From positions 14,449,507-14,513,506 of the forward strand of contig OU342632.1 in NCBI GenBank assembly GCA_910589415.1: a DNA stretch of 64,000 bases, in the 5' to 3' direction. Made by a program: the position numbers and the translations under genes. Within the stretch, counting starts at the first letter, position 1. Every line of letters begins with the position of its first letter. Below, piece by piece: positions 46,701 through 58,900 of this stretch. The notes beneath the pieces were generated by a model. That model saw nothing but the letters and a program-made list of their open reading frames with translations, was not told where the DNA came from and ran no database searches. Source of the DNA: Malachius bipustulatus. Its lineage: Eukaryota > Arthropoda > Insecta > Coleoptera > Melyridae.

Positions 46701-49599
46701 TCAGTTTTTAAGTAAACCTATAACACCCAGTATCTGGAAAACGAAGCACTTGCGCACATACGTCTACACAGTAAACCGTCGGTATTTTTTGATGTAGAAT
46801 CATCCCCTGAAGTTTCACGCACTTATTTACTAACACCCTGTATCGTGGGCAGGTGAATTTTGGAAAACCACTTTTTCATGATCAGGATCGGTGGACATTT
46901 AGATGAGTATGGGTGATTTTCGTAAAGTAATGTCGTCATCAATCTATTGATGACCACTTATTTTGCTATACAAAATCATGGATTTTTTAAATTATTATTT
47001 TATATTCAAAAATAACAATAATTAATATCGGAAAAATGAGCTTATTATTGCGGTATGATGAAGTTTAGATTCAATTTACTTGAAAACTATAGGAAATTTG
47101 GAATACTTATTCATAAGTACACTTTTTTTAGTAAGAAATCTCCAGGGAATTTAACGCTCATAAGTAAAGTCTTGTAAGTCCATAGGCGTAGAAGTTGTTG
47201 AGCGAAAAAGGTATATATATACCCTGTATCTACGCCACTGATGAATTTTTTCACCCGTGTTGTTCTTCATTTTGTGTGCTCTAAATTTTAATAAATAACC
47301 TCTTGGTGAAAAAATAAAATATCGAGAAATGCCCAAATTCTTCAGCGAAAACTGTTTTTTTTTTAACACCCTGTTTGGGATCCTCTACACGACTGCATGT
47401 GCTGTGTCGGTCCTTATGCGAAACACCCTGTAGTTGCTCGGTGTAATTAAGACATTTTTAGACGTTCTGAGTAGACTGAGAAATATTAAGCCAGAACTGA
47501 ATGATGCGTTGCTTTTATTAACTAGATTTTTGATAATTATTTAAATAAAAAAATAAATAAATATTAAAAAATATGAAATAAAAAAATAGTAACCATTTTA
47601 TTTATCACAGACTAGTAAAACGTATAAAATAATTTTAATAAAATAGGGAACGGGTGCATGAATAGAACATTAACCTACATTTTCAAATGGAAAGGCGATT
47701 CTTTACACTTTACTCTCTACACACCCTGCTATTGTCGATTGCAAGCCTTCCGTGTTTATCATTTTAACAGCGGTTATTATAATAAAGGCTCATTGAGTTA
47801 ACGGGCAGATTTCTGTGGCCATTTCTGAGGAAGATATCGAGTATAAGTGAATTTTTTTTTTTTAATTATCCATTCGTGACATAAAAGTAATTACAAAAAT
47901 GTTAATAAAAGTCCATTTGACGTCGATATTTAGCTTCAAAAACGAGCACAGAAATCTGCCCGTTAGCCTAATGATCCTTTATAATATTGGCTGTTAATCT
48001 TACAATTATTTCCATTATAGTATTTAAAATTATTTTATACTTTTAAACCGTGTTTAAAACCTGGTAGGTTATACTTATATTAATTATTGTTTTTATTTGA
48101 ATAATTATTTTCTGTTTTTTTTTTTTTTAGTTTGGTATGTGTGTGGAATTTTGCAATCGATTTTAAACGTATTGATAAGATTATAATATACGATATGATG
48201 ATATGAGAACAAACGACTCCGCCCACGCGCTCTCTCATTGGCGCTAGAATTTTTCAAAATTTTTGCCGAACAGACAGACAGAAAAATTCAGTTCTGAGCT
48301 GTTTACAGTTTCAAGTCTCTATAGCTCTTCAGGAAGTTAGTTTAAAACCGATTGCAATAAGATTTGTGCTGACAGACATACAAAAGAAAGCGAGTTAAAA
48401 AAAACATGGTAAAAAGCCTGACAATGATTATTATGAATCTAATTAAGAACAAGTTCATACTAGCATTTGCATAATAAAAGCGTGTTATTGCCGTTTGATC
48501 ACATCTTTGCAACTGTATTGTTATAACCTACTCAAAAATTAGGGTTTAATCGCATTTAGAGTAATTTTAAGAATAATTATTGTATGTATAATAGGTAACT
48601 GACCTTATTTCTTTTGCCGTACATTGAGTAAAATGTTACCGTGGACGTTGTTTTATGTCCAGTACTTTGATTAAAAACTGAACACGTATTATAAGGTGGA
48701 CAATAGAGATGTAAGCTAATGGCTGTGTCTACATTTGAAGCGTTTTCAACTCTATGCAATCCCAAAGAATCTGAAACAAAATAATAATATATTTTAGTCA
48801 CTGCATGTATAGTAAGTAATAGAACAACAAACTGATGTATTATTAGCAAACATTTAAGGAGTGATTCTAGCGTTATTTAAAAAGAAAAAGTAAACGGTTC
48901 TCTCATATTATGACGTTTTGATGACGAGTTCAAAATAAACGACCTCTTCCACAATGTCTTCAGATCTCTCATCTCCTTTTCGAACTTCGAACCCTTCCCC
49001 TTTCTCTACCCTGTATAACTGAAAATAATTAACCGAGATCTTTTGCAACCATTACAATATTGTGTGAAATGTTTGTTCTATCTCGTACGAAAAGGGTGCT
49101 AGGAAAGTCCGATGCACTGTTGCAGGACCCGTTTTTATCCTGATCCTTATTATCGTACTTTGTGACACAAATAAGATTTGTGGAGCTCTGTCGTATTCGA
49201 TTAGTATTTTATACGCTTGGAAAGTAATTTGAGTAGAATATCAAATCAACCATGTATTATAAAAATCTGGTTTAGTATTCACAAGGTAACACGTTAGTGT
49301 CAACAACCTACGATGTTCAGAGGCTTAAGAAACTTATCTTATAAATAAATAAAAATAAAAACTTACCGTTGATATAACAAACATCGTTGAGTTGCATCTC
49401 CTTACGTCCAATTACGTTGAGCTGATCGCCTTCTTGATCAGGCCAGGCGAAACGAATTTCCATGAGAGAACCCTGCAGCATCTTCATAAAACAGTGGGAG
49501 TTGGCGTGATCGTGAATAGGGGAACCGTGACCTTCACCCCAACAAAGAGTCATTAAGTTGTATTTGCCATTACCGGAATCTACTAAGTTTCTAGTATAC
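43753..49599 (-). CDS. CDO1: Cysteine dioxygenase, last three exons (5' part not found)
   Basis: This non-heme iron cupin oxidises L-cysteine to cysteine sulfinate, the first step to taurine and sulfate. Exons on the minus strand: 49599-49367, 48770-48604, 43788-43753, joined in phase with GT-AG introns. By homology to mammalian numbering, the visible residues include Tyr58 and Arg60 (YTRNLVD), iron ligands His86 and His88 (IHDH), Cys93 of the thioether crosslink, iron ligand His140 (LGLHRVEN) and the SLHLY catalytic triad. The short last exon encodes EGKVLREPEDN and stop. The first exon here begins mid-codon, so about 55 N-terminal residues lie upstream; I searched the minus strand to 64000 for the expected EW-KFD-YR sequence and did not see it. 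A minus-strand ATTAAA at 43624-43619 may be the poly(A) signal. The 4.8-kb last intron carries nested foldbacks. Confidence 0.94.
44210..44820. repeat. Loose foldback region
   Basis: TTCAAAAATGGTATCTAATG near 44250 and GTGAGACATAAAATTCATTGG with AAAATGGTAAG-complement near 44750-44790 are imperfect inverted copies. The boundaries are poor. Confidence 0.5.
46457..46840. mobile_element. 384-bp foldback nested in the 44989-47430 element
   Basis: CAGGGTGTTAATAAATGCGTG and CTTCAGGGGATGATTCT are mirrored at 46790-46840, with TA on both sides. Confidence 0.88.
46844..46942 (+). repeat. About 100-bp dispersed repeat, copy 1
   Basis: CGTGGGCAGGTGAATTTTGG opens a block that recurs in reverse at 49857-49963, roughly 85% alike by eye. 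It starts four bases after the foldback ending at 46840. Confidence 0.8.
47768..47993. mobile_element. 'GGGCAGATTTCTGTG' MITE family copy 3, TTAA-flanked
   Basis: This copy is very close to copy 1. It is flanked by TTAA on both sides (TTTTAA before, TTAATC after), a piggyBac-like target duplication that is not clear in the other two copies. It lies in the last intron of cysteine dioxygenase. Confidence 0.85.
47994..49366. other. Cysteine dioxygenase intronic sequence around the middle exon
   Basis: Apart from the exon 48604-48770 no feature is supported; a short A/T-rich polypurine tract precedes each acceptor as expected. Confidence 0.6.
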
Positions 49600-49856
49600 C
49601 TGAAATATTAGTACTTGTATTTAGTAAAAATTTTACAGGATCCTACTAAAATATAAAAATAACAGAAAAGATCAATTTTCTTTTCTGTCGTCTATAGAAA
49701 TCAGAGAACATGCAAGTGATAATAATAATAATGATTTATGCTCGTAAAAACAGAACATCATTAATATCCCTCTACCCTCTAGTGTAGGGATTGTGGATCA
49801 GTTAAAACAATTTTTTGGTGCTCCCTTTTAGTGTATTTTTTAACAAAAAATACACT

Positions 49857-49963
49857 ATTGAGGACGACATCACTTTTCGAAAATCACCCAAACTCATCAA
49901 ATGTCCATCGATCATGACCCCCAGATCACGAAAAAGTAGTTTTCCAAAATTCACCTGCCCACG
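49857..49963 (-). repeat. About 100-bp dispersed repeat, copy 2 (inverted)
   Basis: This is the reverse complement of 46844-46942, followed directly by a (TA)n tract. The pair brackets two cysteine dioxygenase exons. Confidence 0.8.
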
Positions 49964-50013
49964 ATATATATATATATATTTATATATATATATATTTATA
50001 TATATATATATAT
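49964..50013. repeat. (TA)n microsatellite
   Basis: Nearly pure TA dinucleotides with occasional TTTA interruptions. Confidence 0.95.
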
Positions 50014-50029
50014 TTCTCCAAAATCGCGA

Positions 50030-51475
50030 AATTTCGATTTTAAAAACGCTCCTGTGGCTTTATCTTTTAAGATTAGTGAACGAAATTTTGGGTCCTTGTA
50101 AAATTTGGGAATGACGTTGGATTTTCGTTGAAAAACTTTCCAAAAGTCCCATCACTTCTACAGGGTGTCCCTTCAAAATTCCAGGTATCCGGTTTTTGTC
50201 ATCTCATTTCAGGTCGCAGTTTTGAATCTAGGGGGCTGAAATTTTTGTGGGAGTAAGATATCCACAAGGAGTGGTCTGGTATTGCACTTGAGCAAAATCG
50301 GCCGAGCCGTTTCAAAATGGCGGCCATTTTAATTTTTGGAAAAAGGACTATTTTTTGAACCCCTGTATAAGCTAGATAGAAAAAGAGTTTTATATCAAAT
50401 TCACAATATTGGAAGTAAATGACTTGAAATTTAATTTCATGCAACAAAATTTGCATTTTTCCTATTAATAAGCCAGTGGCGTGGGTAGGAAAAGGGTAAA
50501 AATGGCTAAATTTCTCCAACAATTTATGAGCACATTTTTGAAGTAATTAAACTGAAATTTTTACAGTAGACAACTATACTAATAGACTTCAACCCTTGAG
50601 AATTTCAAAAAGTAAATAAGAAAAATGGCGGAGATATTCGATTTTTTTTTACATGATGTTTTTTTTAAATTAATTTCTCTAAATTTTTAAAAACGCTCCT
50701 GTAGCTTCATCTTTCAAGATTAATGAACGAATGTTTTTACTCTTATAAACCTTAGGGCTGACGTTTGATTTTCGTAAAAAACATTTTCCTAGAGTTGTGT
50801 TACTTCTACAGGATGTCCCTCCGAATTTCAGAAAAAAAACCGTCCGTGAGGCACGGTCCGTCTGGTCGAAGTTTTCAATCTAGAGCGCTGAAATTTTTTT
50901 GGTAGTAAGATACCCTCAAGTAGTCGTCTGGTACTGTATTTGAGTAAAATAGGTAAAGACATTCCAAAATGGCGGCCTTTTCAATTTTTGGAAAATGGCT
51001 AGATTTTGAACCCCTAAATAGGCAAGATCAAAAACTTTTAAACAAAATTAACAAGATTGGAATAAACTTATTTGAAATTTGAGCTAATGCAATACAATTT
51101 GCATCATTTCTATTAATAAGCCAGAGGCGTGGGTAGGAAAAGGGTAAAAATGTCTACATTTCTATAAACATTCATGAGCTTATTTTTGAAGGAATAGAAC
51201 GGAAATTTTGATAGTAGACAACTATACTAATAGCATTTAACCTTCAAAAATTTCAAGAAGCAAATATAAAAATGGCGGAGATATATTCGAATATTTTTAA
51301 ATGATGTTTATTCCTCTAAAATTTCACACTTTCGGTTTTCAAAACTCTCCTTTCAGTTTTTCCGAATTTATTAAAGGTAGTGTAAAAAATAGTATTTTTC
51401 AAGTAAACTTAGCCAGTGGCGGGCATAGGAAAAGGGACAAAATTGTAAAATTTTGCCAATTTTTTTGATTTTTAA
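50030..51475 (+). repeat. Tandem repeat, about 650-bp unit, two copies plus a partial third
   Basis: Unit 1 (about 50030-50685) and unit 2 (about 50688-51335) share AAAACGCTCCTGT, AGGGTGTCCCT or AGGATGTCCCT, CAAAATGGCGGCC, CGTGGGTAGGAAAAGGGT, GTAGACAACTATACTAATAG and AAAAATGGCGGAGATAT in the same order. A third, shortened unit reaches GGCATAGGAAAAGGGAC near 51435. Frames inside are not coding. Confidence 0.88.
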
Positions 51476-54338
51476 ATTTAAAAATCCGATCTAAGGCACG
51501 TGTTGAAACGAAATGAAATGAAATTATCACAGAAAATTTTTCACATTAAAGCACTACGCTAACATGACATGACTGTGGAAAATTTCAGAAAGCCAATAAT
51601 TTAAAAAGCGGTGAAAATATTCATAATTGAATCGCATAAAAATACACTATTTCTGCGATTGATGCGCAAGAAGGTTTTTTTTAGAACACGAAGCACGTGC
51701 TTGTATTCCATAATAGTTAATCCGATAGGTACAGTGACTAAGCAATACAAATAGCATCTTTCATTTGATAAGTTGTACAATATATTTCACAGTCTTTTTA
51801 GAAAAGTCACATCTACACTGCAAAAGTTTTTGGTAAAGGAATCAGATCAGATCAAAAGTTAAGATGTCGCTAGGGTAAAATTACAGTCGTCATGTTGGTT
51901 TTTATGCTTATAGTCTAAGATCAAAATTATTGACAGCTTTTTTTTAGTAATGTCATTTCCTGACAATAATTTTTATTTGGGACTATAGGTAATTTTATTA
52001 TGTTTGCCTTTGCCAAAAAGGGCGGAATATTTTCCAGGAAGAGCGATGACCTTCCTGTTAGTCTTATATTTCTTTCCCTAGCAACAAAGAAACTAGCAGC
52101 CATGCACTAAATTGAAAACTTCCTTGCGTCATTTTTATGACTATTGATTTCGATTTTTTCGTTTATTTCAATAAAGCTGTCTAAAAAATGTTGTATGCAT
52201 CTCAAGCATGAAATTAGGTGCTTAATTAGAATGAGTTTTGTCCCGGCTCTTACCGCGACAAAAAAGCTCTCTCATTCTCAAGCTTCCAATTTCAATTTCG
52301 CGCACTAGATTACATAAATAACTATTTCAAATTACAGATCAAATTTTTGTTTTTTCAAATTATTATAGCTTCATTGGCAATGCATCGATTCTATAATAGA
52401 AGCAACGTGCTTTAATATTTAGATATAAAGCTTATTGATCTACTATTAGTCTAAACTTTGACCATGTCATGTCATAATAGAGTTTATCACTCTAATGGAA
52501 GTCGTACTTGAGTTGTTTTTTTTTTTTTTTAGTTTTAAGTAACAATGAAATAATATTGTTTTGACAGTACCAAATGTTTGGACTTATGTCTTTCTGCGAT
52601 AACATTTGATAACAATACGTATATTATTATATATTATGTCGTGAATCTCCTAAAAGTTTATTGCAAAAATATTGCGACGAAGTTTAGAAATAAAATTTTC
52701 CAAAATATTTTGTCATAACCATTATCATAAGATTCATAAGTACATGACAACCGTTTTTAATAATAAGTTCTGTAATTTTAGCAATAATAATATTCGTCTA
52801 ATAAAACAAATACGTGTTCATAAAATGATAACAAGACATATTTCGTTATACGTTTTGAAAACAATTAAAAGATAAGTTTTGCAATTAATCATTATTAAAG
52901 TTATAGGTGTTTATACAGAGTGAAAAATAATAGAGCAAAGCTCTTAACTTAGGCTAATATACTCGTCAAAATTTTTATTTTTTAACCTCAGGTAGGTACT
53001 TTATGAAATACATAATTAACAATTCCGATTGTTATAATTAATATGAAATTTCGATTACAGATCAAATTCATTCATGACGTTCAAATCGAGGGAAACTATT
53101 GAAATTCATACGGAAAAGCTATTATTTCTGAGAGAGATGGAACACCCAAAAAATCTATCATCAAAGAATCAGTTATGGAAAGTTGACCTAAGATAATTGA
53201 AATCCAGTTAACTATGTTCTAGTCAGCTTAATATATCTACTGGCTGGGATATTTGTTGCTGGGACAATCGTAAAAAATAATAACAAAAAACTGCCATGAA
53301 AGCAGTCTTGCAAATTAATTACATTCTTATGATAGGGAGGGGGCTCGCTCCCTTTTTTATTTTCTCTTCTAAAGGGTCTCTAGTCCCATATATATTTTTT
53401 TTAAATTCAATAAAAGGCCGCCATCAACCGTTGGTTATTAGCGGCCAAGTTACATTGATAAAATAAATAATTACATTATTTCACATTTATTATTTTCAAG
53501 GCTATGCTCATTAAATTTTTCTTCGTTATTTTGATAATTTGAAAGAATATTTTTACTCCCTGTATAAATAATGCATGGGATTTTCCAATCACAGCCGCAG
53601 CAAATTATCTAATTAATAATATATACAAAATGCAAAAAAACTTTTCCATTTAATCTGTTCCTTGCATTTTTAAAACATATTCGTAAATGAGTTATTCATA
53701 TTATTTCCTATGTACTGTTGTAAGGTACTAAATGACTCTGATTTTAAATTGTTTATTAACTGATAAAGAAGGAGGGATATGGTGCACCTTTTTTTTTTGG
53801 GGTGCACCCACATTTTCTCTTCTTACGACAGTGCGGTCACAATTTGTAATGAATGACAAATTGTGTGACAAAAAAAATGACAAAAACAAAAAAACAGGTC
53901 AATTGTGCCCACCCGAGAAATACAGGTTAAATTTAAAGATACAAAATTGGAACTTTTAGGATTCGTACAATTGACATTTATGACTATAATATTATGTAGA
54001 ATGTCTTAACGAGTTCAATGAATTTTTTTTTCTTTCGCGCACCGGCGATAATATTATTAAAAAAAAACTTTCCACCGAACTATAATTTGGTGGAAAGTGG
54101 CAAAACAAATTGAACTTCCTTCCATTCATCGATAGAAATCGAATAATAAAATCAAGATCGCTGAAAATCATCATAAAAAAAAATAATAAAAAGTATATTA
54201 CAGTTTTTTCTCTTGGTGTGCCTCATTTGTCAATCGCTTTTTACAGTATGTCAAATAATTTTCTTATTTTTCAAGTTACCAGTCATCGATCTATCAATCA
54301 ATTTCTCTTTATATCAGATTGGCATCGCTTTTAAAAGA
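51476..54338. other. AT-rich, probably cysteine dioxygenase intron or 5' flank
   Basis: The missing N-terminal exon was sought here and not found. There are no clear repeats except homopolymer runs near 52515. Confidence 0.55.
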
Positions 54339-55697
54339 TATGCGTTTGCACGTGATAGTAAAATCGTGATAAAACTATCACGATGGTTACTATCGTGAGA
54401 GTGACTTTTTTAGAAAGTATTACACGATGAATTGGACTTTATGGTACTATCATGAGAGTAAAAAAGCTTTCGTAATAATTTTTATAACAAAATATGGTCG
54501 CATTAACAGGGTGCTTCGTTCTTTCGTAGTTTTACGAAATCATCACTTCATACTGAATTACATAGCCAATCAGATTTGTTAAATTTTGTATAACATTACG
54601 AACTGTCATATGATTTCGTGAAAATACGAAAGTACGAAGCATCTCGTGAATACACCTTTATGTTTCATTTTTTTTTTGTGGTTTTTCCTTTATGGTTTTC
54701 TGTCAGTAGATTTTCTTCAGATGCCTTTTGCGTATGAGGTTTTTATATTCAAGGAACTCTTGCCATAGCAAGGAAAACGTTCATATTGGTTCAAGAATTT
54801 TGGAATATTAAACTTATCGTCTGTTTTGTTGTACATTTTGGTCATTTTATTTTGAAAACAATACTTGACAATTTGAGAGTTATTACTACAATAGCATATT
54901 TTCACGGTGACAGTTGACACTCTCACGACAGGTGCTGTCAACTATCTAGTCGAACGTGAAAGTGTGATAGTTCTCTTGCGAAAGCGTGAGAGTGACTATC
55001 AACCAGTTTACACGAGGAAAGTTTACTGAAAGTTACTTTCGTGAGAGCAACTCTCACGAAACTATCATGATGAAAACGACTCTTTTATATCGCGATTGAT
55101 TTTGCCATTCACGTGCAGTGATAGTGTTATTAAGGTGCATGTTCATGTGATAGTAAAATCGTGATAGAACTATAGCGATAGATACTGTCGCGAGAGTCGC
55201 TTTTTCAGAAAGTGTTTACAGGATGAATTATATTTTATGTTACTATCATGATAGTAAAAGAACTTTCGTATAGTCAAGATTATGTTTCAGTTTTTTTGTC
55301 AATGCTTCTTTATGGTTTTCTGTTCTGAAAGATGCAGCACCTCCTCTTCTGCTTCATTTCGCTTTATGAGTTTTCTTTATCTGCGAAACTCTTTTGCCAC
55401 AGCAAGGAAAACGTTTATATTTCTTCGTTTTCATTCAGGAAATTTAAAATTTTAAACGTATCGCCAGTCTTGGTATACTTTTTGATCACTTTATTCTATA
55501 AAAAATACTCGACAGTGTGATAGTTACTATTGCAACAAGTTTTCATGATGACAGTTGCTTTTACTCTCACAACAGTTGCTCTCAACTATCTCGTCGAACG
55601 TGATAGTGAGTGTCAACCAGTTTAAACGAGGAAAGTTGACTGATAGTTACTGTCATGAAAGTAAATCACACGCTGAACTATCATCGTGAAAACAGAT
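54339..55697. repeat. Duplicated GATAGT/ACTATC-rich element
   Basis: Copy A (about 54339-55075, with an insert) and copy B (about 55143-55697) share GTGATAGTAAAATCGTGATA, GCAAGGAAAACGTT, CAACTATCT-GTCGAACGTGA and AACCAGTTTA-ACGAGGAAAG in the same order. Both orientations of the ACTATCA motif are crowded at the ends, like transposase-binding subterminal repeats. Confidence 0.8.
54507..54645. mobile_element. About 140-bp MITE inserted in copy A
   Basis: GGTGCTTCGTTCTTTCGTAG with TTTACGAAATCAT is mirrored by ATGATTTCGTGAAAATACGA and GTACGAAGCATC. Copy B lacks it at the matching place. Confidence 0.85.
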
Positions 55698-55874
55698 CTT
55701 CATATACATTGAAAAAGCATTTGGTATAAAATTTGACAAAATAAGAATTTAAATTGAAGACACGCACGGACCTTTGATAAATACCCTTTGCAGATTTATT
55801 GGTCAATTTAATGCCTATAATACTTATATTAATAATTTTATCATTTCTATTATAATATTTTATGTATTTTATTT

Positions 55875-55875
<1 letters not shown>

Positions 55876-55905
<30 letters not shown>

Positions 55906-58900
55906 TTGAAAATGCACATGCACTGCAGGGAAATCCCTATGACGCTCTGGGAGCGGTGCATGAGCGGAGATATCGATTCACGTTGGCCTTGAATCTCTGT
56001 AGGTTGTATACTTCGGGAAACACGCCCTTTGGAATGCTATTCCAAAGTGATGCTGTTCTATACATAAAAGAAGTCTGAAATAGGGTGGTACGAGGTGTAA
56101 CGAGCTGAACCTGATACGGATGAGCGTCTGCGGCTCGACGTGTATTTCTGCCCGGTATTGTTCTTGGTGGGATCAAGCGGGCCACGTCTTTTGAACACTT
56201 TCCATTAAAATATCTGTAAAACAGACTCAGGTCAGCTACTCTTCTTCGATGTTCGAGAGTGTCTAAATTTTTTGTCAAATCTGGGTCCCCAATCAAGCGG
56301 ATGGCTCTTTTCTGAATCGAGTCGAGAAGTCTCAGCGTATGTTTGGGAGCTGAGCTCCAAACATGTGAGCAGTACTCCAAGGATGGTCGGATTTGAGCCT
56401 TGTATAAGAGGAGAAGCTGTTGTGGTGTATAAAATTTCTTCGTACGGAAGAGTGTTCCAAGTTTTTGAGAAGCGCTCTTCGCCAGACCAGCAACATGATC
56501 ATGCCAAGACATGTTCGCTCCGAGGCTCACTCCAAGTAAACGAAGAGATGACGCTGGGGTAAGAGAGTGTCCCGCCATCATCATATCTGGCTCCAAAACG
56601 TTGGTCTTTTTGGAGAAGATGACTGCTTGGGTTTTTCCAGCATTGAATTGGACTTGGTTTCTATCGCCCCAAGTTAGAATGTCCTGCAAGTCATTGTTAA
56701 GTATGGCAACTTCTTGCTCCCTGCGAGTCTGTGCGTCGATGGCAGATGTTCGCGCATCTAACGTATAAGAAGATATGAGGGTACTGTCGTCGGCAAAACT
56801 GTATATTGGATTTTTTGTTGTTTCAAGCAAGTCGTTTATAAATATTAGAAAGAGAGTCGGAGATAAAATGGATCCCTGAGGCACACCGGCCTTGATGGAA
56901 AAGGTCTCAGAAAGAACTCCATCGACTGCCACCTGTAATGAACGATCTCCGAGATAACTCGCAAGCCACAAGCAGAATTTCTCGGGCATGCCATAGGCCT
57001 GCAGTTTTGCCAACAGTCCGCCATGCCAAACACGGTCGAAAGCTCTAGAAATATCAAGCGCAACCCCTCGAGACTCCCCATGGTGCTCGATTGCGCCGTT
57101 CCACAGCTCGGTGACGTAAGTGAGGAGGTCACCAGTTGACCTCTGTTTACGGAATCCGTATTGGCGGTCGCTGATTATGTTAGCTCCTTCCAAGTATTTT
57201 AAAAGATGTTGGTTAATAGCTTTCTCCATAATCTTGGATATTACTGAAAGCAGTGCCACTGGTCGATAGTTATTTGGTATAGTCTTTTTGCCTTTCTTGG
57301 GAATAGGTTGGATCCGTGCACATTTCCAACAAGAAGGAAATATTCCCTTTTTATACGACAAGTTGAAAAGTCGGCAGAAAACAGATGACAGCTCAGTGGC
57401 GCATTTTTTTAGCACGATAACAGGTACGTCATCGGGTCCAGAAGCTTTGTTTGGGTCTAAGGCTAACATAATGCTCTTTATGACCCGCTGTCGGAAAACA
57501 ATGTCTGACATTTTGGTCTCCACGGAAGGGATCATTGGCGGAGTTCTTCCATGAAAGTCGACGGAAGAGTATGAAGAAAACACTCCCGCCAACAAGTTCG
57601 CCTTCTCAGTAGCCGTGGATGCGATAGTCCCATCTGTTCGTGTAAGTGGTGGAATCGTTGATCTGGTGAAGTTCTGGCTGACTGCCTTAGTGACAGACCA
57701 AAAAGATTTCGAACCGTTAGGGCAGGAGAGAAGTTTGTTCCTAATTCTTTGGTTGTGAGTTTCCTTGGTTTGATCTATTATTTCTTTGCATCTGTTTCGA
57801 GCAAGGATGAAATTGTGATGGTTTATGCCGTTGGGGCTCTCTCGCCATTGGCGAAAAGCCAGTTGTTTGGAGGCGACAGCTTCCTTGCATCTTTTGTTGA
57901 ACCAAGGTTTGCTGTTTGAGGGCTGTTTTTTTGAAAAGGGAATGTAGGCTTCCATGCCTGTTAGGATGACTTGGGCAACTTCCCTAGCACAAACAGATGG
58001 ATCATTAGAGCCGAAACAAACACTCCTCCATGGAAAATCTCGATAATATTCCCTGAGTTCTTCCCATTTAGCAGATCTGTAGTGCCAGACTACACGAGGT
58101 TTACTTGCTTCTTTGACACTAGTAATTGGTAGGACACAAGATGTTGAGACGAGTTTATGATCTGAGGAACCTAGTGGGGCTTTCACCGTGATGGTATACA
58201 TTTGAGGGTTCGTGGTCAAAAACAGATCCAACAGGCTAGCGAATTCTCCCTCGCGATCGGGAATGCGTGTTGGTTCATCAACGAGCTGGGTAAAATCACA
58301 GCTTATCGCAAACGATTCCGCTTCACGGCCTTCTTCATCAGTGAAGTTTGAGTATTTAAGCCAGTTGATGTTATGTACATTAAAATCACCCAAGATGGAT
58401 ATCTCAGCTTTGGGGTAGTTTATCTGTATGAATTCAACAGTTTTTGTGAGGGACAAAAAAAGTGTCCTATACTGTGTATCGCTGGGTGGTCGGTATAAAC
58501 AACAGATAAATCTCGTCGTTTGTCGGTCTGTTATCCTAAGCCACATGACGTCAAAGTCATTGGGCTCAAAGTCTTCCTCACGTTGGCAGGAGAGGTCACT
58601 TCTGACAAAAATGCCAATTCCGAAGTTACGTCTAAATCGGGAATGAAAGTCATATCCTGGATAGAGATAATTAACTGTGCTTGATGACGCTTGGACTTTT
58701 GTTTCGCACAGTGCTAGAATGTGAGGTTTATTTGTCTGAAGATGTTGGTGTACTGAATTGATATTCGTGTTTAAACCTCTAATGTTACAAAAGTCGACTA
58801 TAAATTTTTCCATTCTGGTGGTGTTATTATTCTTTCTCTCGCATGAATGTGCCCCTGGATTAGCCCCCGCCCGGAGATCCGAATGGGGGGTCGTTTTAAC

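Larger units (their letters stand above)
44989..47430. mobile_element. 2.44-kb element with about 50-bp inverted ends, TA-flanked
   Basis: CAGGATGTTTCGCATAAAAA and the following GCATGTGCGTGTAG are mirrored by CTCTACACGACTGCATGTG and TTATGCGAAACACCCTG. It contains the smaller foldback at 46457-46840. It lies in the last intron of cysteine dioxygenase. Confidence 0.8.

Noticed and set aside
50030..51475. CRISPR-like or coding interpretation of the repeated block
   Set aside because: The units are about 650 bp with no short repeat-spacer pattern and no long frame; tandem repeat is the simpler reading.
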